DNA from: JBHHXG01 sp046756985
GTDB taxonomy: Bacteria; Pseudomonadota; Zetaproteobacteria; Mariprofundales; Mariprofundaceae
Length of the DNA: 5,971 nucleotides
Direction of reading: 5' to 3'
NCBI GenBank assembly: GCA_046756985.1
Contig: JBHHXG010000085.1
Location: forward strand, 1-5,971
The position numbers and the translations under genes were made by a program. The notes beneath the pieces are model-generated. The model was not told where the DNA came from, did no database searches, and saw only the letters and a list, made by a program, of their open reading frames with translations. Within the stretch, counting starts at the first letter, position 1; the number at the start of each line of letters is the position of its first letter. Shown one piece after another: positions 4,429 to 5,971 of the stretch.

Positions 4429-5971
4429 ATGAGCCAGAAGCCATCTGATCGCCAACTTCTCATTTTTCAGGGCACAGTGGCCCTATCGGACTTCCGCCAC
4501 AAGAAACTTCTGGACGAACTGCACCGCGTTGCTCCTGCGATTCGTTTGTTACACGCCATCCACATCCATATCGCCGAAGTAGGCGAGACATGGACGGAGA
4601 ATGATGGGGATCGCCTGGCTGCTGTGCTCGGGCAACCTCTACAGCCTTTTACTTCTGACGATAGGGGTGGCCTGTTTCTGGTAGCACCACGCATCGGTAC
4701 GATTTCACCATGGTCGTCAAAAGCGACCGATATTGCCCTGCTTTGTGGTATTGCTTCGCTGTCGCGGTTGGAGCGCGGTATTGCCTATACAGTTTCTCCG
4801 GTGGATGCCGGTAAACGCGATGCAGTTGCGGACTTGCTGCATGATCGCATGACCGAGTCCGTTCTTGCCGATGTCGCCGACTTGTCAAAGTTGTTTGACC
4901 ATCACGAGCCACAACCGCTGACGACTGTTGATATTCTGAATGGTGGGTATGCCTCCCTTGAAACAGCCAACCGTGATCTGGGCCTTGCTCTGTCTGAAGA
5001 TGAAATCAACTATCTGCTGGAAAATTTTATAAAGCTGGGCCGGAATCCGTCGGATGCCGAGTTGGTGATGTTCGCTCAGGCTAATTCCGAGCACTGCCGA
5101 CACAAGGTTTTCAATGCTAACTGGGTGATTGATGGCAAGAAACAGGATCGGTCACTGTTTTCGATGATTCGCCATACGCATGAAACAAATCCCGGCGGCA
5201 CGATTGTTGCCTACAAGGATAATTCTTCAGTTATTGAAGGAACGCACGCACAGCGCTTTTACCCGGATGCGGATGCCAGCTATGCACGCCATGCCGATGA
5301 CGCACATATCTTGATGAAGGTCGAGACGCATAACCATCCGACAGCTATTTCCCCTTTTGCCGGTGCGGCAACAGGCTCGGGCGGCGAAATCCGTGATGAG
5401 GGCGCGACCGGTGTTGGTGCAAAACCCAAGGCTGGCCTGTGCGGGTTTTCGGTATCCAATTTGCGTATTCCGGGTTTTGAGCAGCCATGGGAAACTGATT
5501 TCGGCAGGCCGGGACGCATTGCCTCAGCGCTGGATATTATGATTGAGGGTCCAATCGGCGCGGCAGCCTTCAACAACGAATTTGGCCGCCCGAATATCTG
5601 CGGTTATTTCCGCAGCTATGAGCAGCAAGTGGGAAGCGAACTTCGCGGCTATCACAAGCCGATCATGATTGCTGGCGGTGTTGGCAATGTTGACTCCAGA
5701 CATACATACAAGCGTGAAGTGCCGGCGGGCTGTCTGATTATCCAACTGGGCGGTCCGGCCATGTTGATTGGTCTGGGCGGTGGCGCTGCCTCCAGCATGG
5801 ATACCGGTGCCAATGTCGAGGCCCTGGACTTTGATTCGGTGCAGCGCGGTAACCCGGAAATGGAACGGCGCTGTCAGGAAGTGCTGGATCGTTGCTGGCA
5901 GATGGGTGAGAAGAACCCGATTCTGTTTATTCATGACATTGGTGCTGGCGGGCTGTCCAATGCCGTGCCGG
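4429..5971 (+). CDS. purL: Phosphoribosylformylglycinamidine synthase (FGAM synthase), large single-chain type, N-terminal 514 residues
   Basis: The open frame runs without a stop from ATG 4429 off the right edge. The enzyme converts FGAR, ATP and glutamine to FGAM in the fourth step of de novo purine synthesis. The visible part covers the N-terminal PurS-like domain (about 1-145), with PRIGTISPWSSKATDI at 87-102. Next is the linker (to about 215), which ends in LGRNPSDAELVMFAQANSEHCRH. The first half of the synthase core follows: ETHNHPTAISPF (299-310), GAATGSGGEIRDEGATG (312-328), GGPAMLIGLGGGAASSM (441-457) and HDIGAGGLSN near the edge. The E. coli protein is about 1295 residues, so about 60% including the glutaminase domain lies outside. 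Residue 329 is Val where E. coli has Arg in GATGRGAK. Only 39 bases separate the rpsT terminator from the ATG, with no convincing promoter there, so a promoter overlapping the terminator or read-through is implied. Presence of the long form argues against a PurS/PurQ/PurL three-subunit system. Confidence 0.96.
   Translation, partial: MSQKPSDRQLLIFQGTVALSDFRHKKLLDELHRVAPAIRLLHAIHIHIAEVGETWTENDGDRLAAVLGQPLQPFTSDDRGGLFLVAPRIGTISPWSSKATDIALLCGIASLSRLERGIAYTVSPVDAGKRDAVADLLHDRMTESVLADVADLSKLFDHHEPQPLTTVDILNGGYASLETANRDLGLALSEDEINYLLENFIKLGRNPSDAELVMFAQANSEHCRHKVFNANWVIDGKKQDRSLFSMIRHTHETNPGGTIVAYKDNSSVIEGTHAQRFYPDADASYARHADDAHILMKVETHNHPTAISPFAGAATGSGGEIRDEGATGVGAKPKAGLCGFSVSNLRIPGFEQPWETDFGRPGRIASALDIMIEGPIGAAAFNNEFGRPNICGYFRSYEQQVGSELRGYHKPIMIAGGVGNVDSRHTYKREVPAGCLIIQLGGPAMLIGLGGGAASSMDTGANVEALDFDSVQRGNPEMERRCQEVLDRCWQMGEKNPILFIHDIGAGGLSNAVP

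Noticed and set aside
4421..4432. Upstream ATG at 4421 as a purL start or leader peptide
   Set aside because: It reads ATG CGC CCA TGA, a three-codon frame overlapping the purL ATG and its ribosome binding site; most likely chance.
5524..5934. 136-codon - strand open frame within purL
   Set aside because: It is entirely antisense to the conserved PurL core and has no recognisable motif or ribosome binding site.
1..5971. Mobile element, CRISPR array, tRNA/rRNA genes, phage or defence system
   Set aside because: No terminal inverted repeats, transposase or integrase motifs, direct-repeat arrays or tRNA-like cloverleafs were seen. All long frames are explained by housekeeping genes.

Overview
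The window looks like ordinary chromosomal DNA from a Gram-negative, probably proteobacterial, organism. The main clue is the purL product. It is the long, single-chain formylglycinamidine synthase typical of gamma- and beta-proteobacteria, and it resembles the E. coli protein closely throughout the visible part. The GluQ protein, in contrast, has a Cys-x-Cys/Tyr-x3-Cys zinc site with a long insert and an AWRLD-type segment that I associate more with alphaproteobacterial-type GluQ. The genus cannot be fixed from this sequence. A bacteriohemerythrin-like tail at the left edge would fit a microaerobic or oxygen-variable lifestyle, but that is only a hint.

Layout, left to right. (1) Bases 1-80, + strand: the last 25 codons of a gene entering from the left, whose HxxxxD motif marks it as a likely hemerythrin-domain protein. 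(2) Bases 110-3889, - strand, transcribed right to left: a compact probable operon of a Na+/H+-type antiporter fused to a TrkA/RCK nucleotide-binding domain (3889-2018), glutamyl-Q tRNA(Asp) synthetase gluQ (2008-1094) and a CysM-type cysteine synthase (1051-110). The antiporter-gluQ gap is 9 bases and the gluQ-cysM gap is 42 very AT-rich bases. cysM converges on the hemerythrin-like gene with 29 bases between their stop codons. (3) Bases 3890-4064: the divergent control region between the antiporter and rpsT, holding a good sigma70-type promoter and Shine-Dalgarno for rpsT. (4) Bases 4065-4331, + strand: rpsT (ribosomal protein S20) with a GTG start, followed by a strong intrinsic terminator. 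(5) Bases 4429-5971, + strand: the first 514 codons of purL, running off the right edge.

The genes serve translation (S20, tRNA queuosine modification), amino-acid and purine synthesis (CysM, PurL) and ion homeostasis. No functional link between the three - strand genes is evident beyond shared transcription. I see no mobile element, CRISPR array, tRNA, rRNA or phage gene, and nothing that looks like a previously undescribed system. The points of interest are modest: non-ATG starts, a Shine-Dalgarno-less coupled gene, an ambiguous antiporter start, motif substitutions in the antiporter and PurL, and the edge hemerythrin tail.
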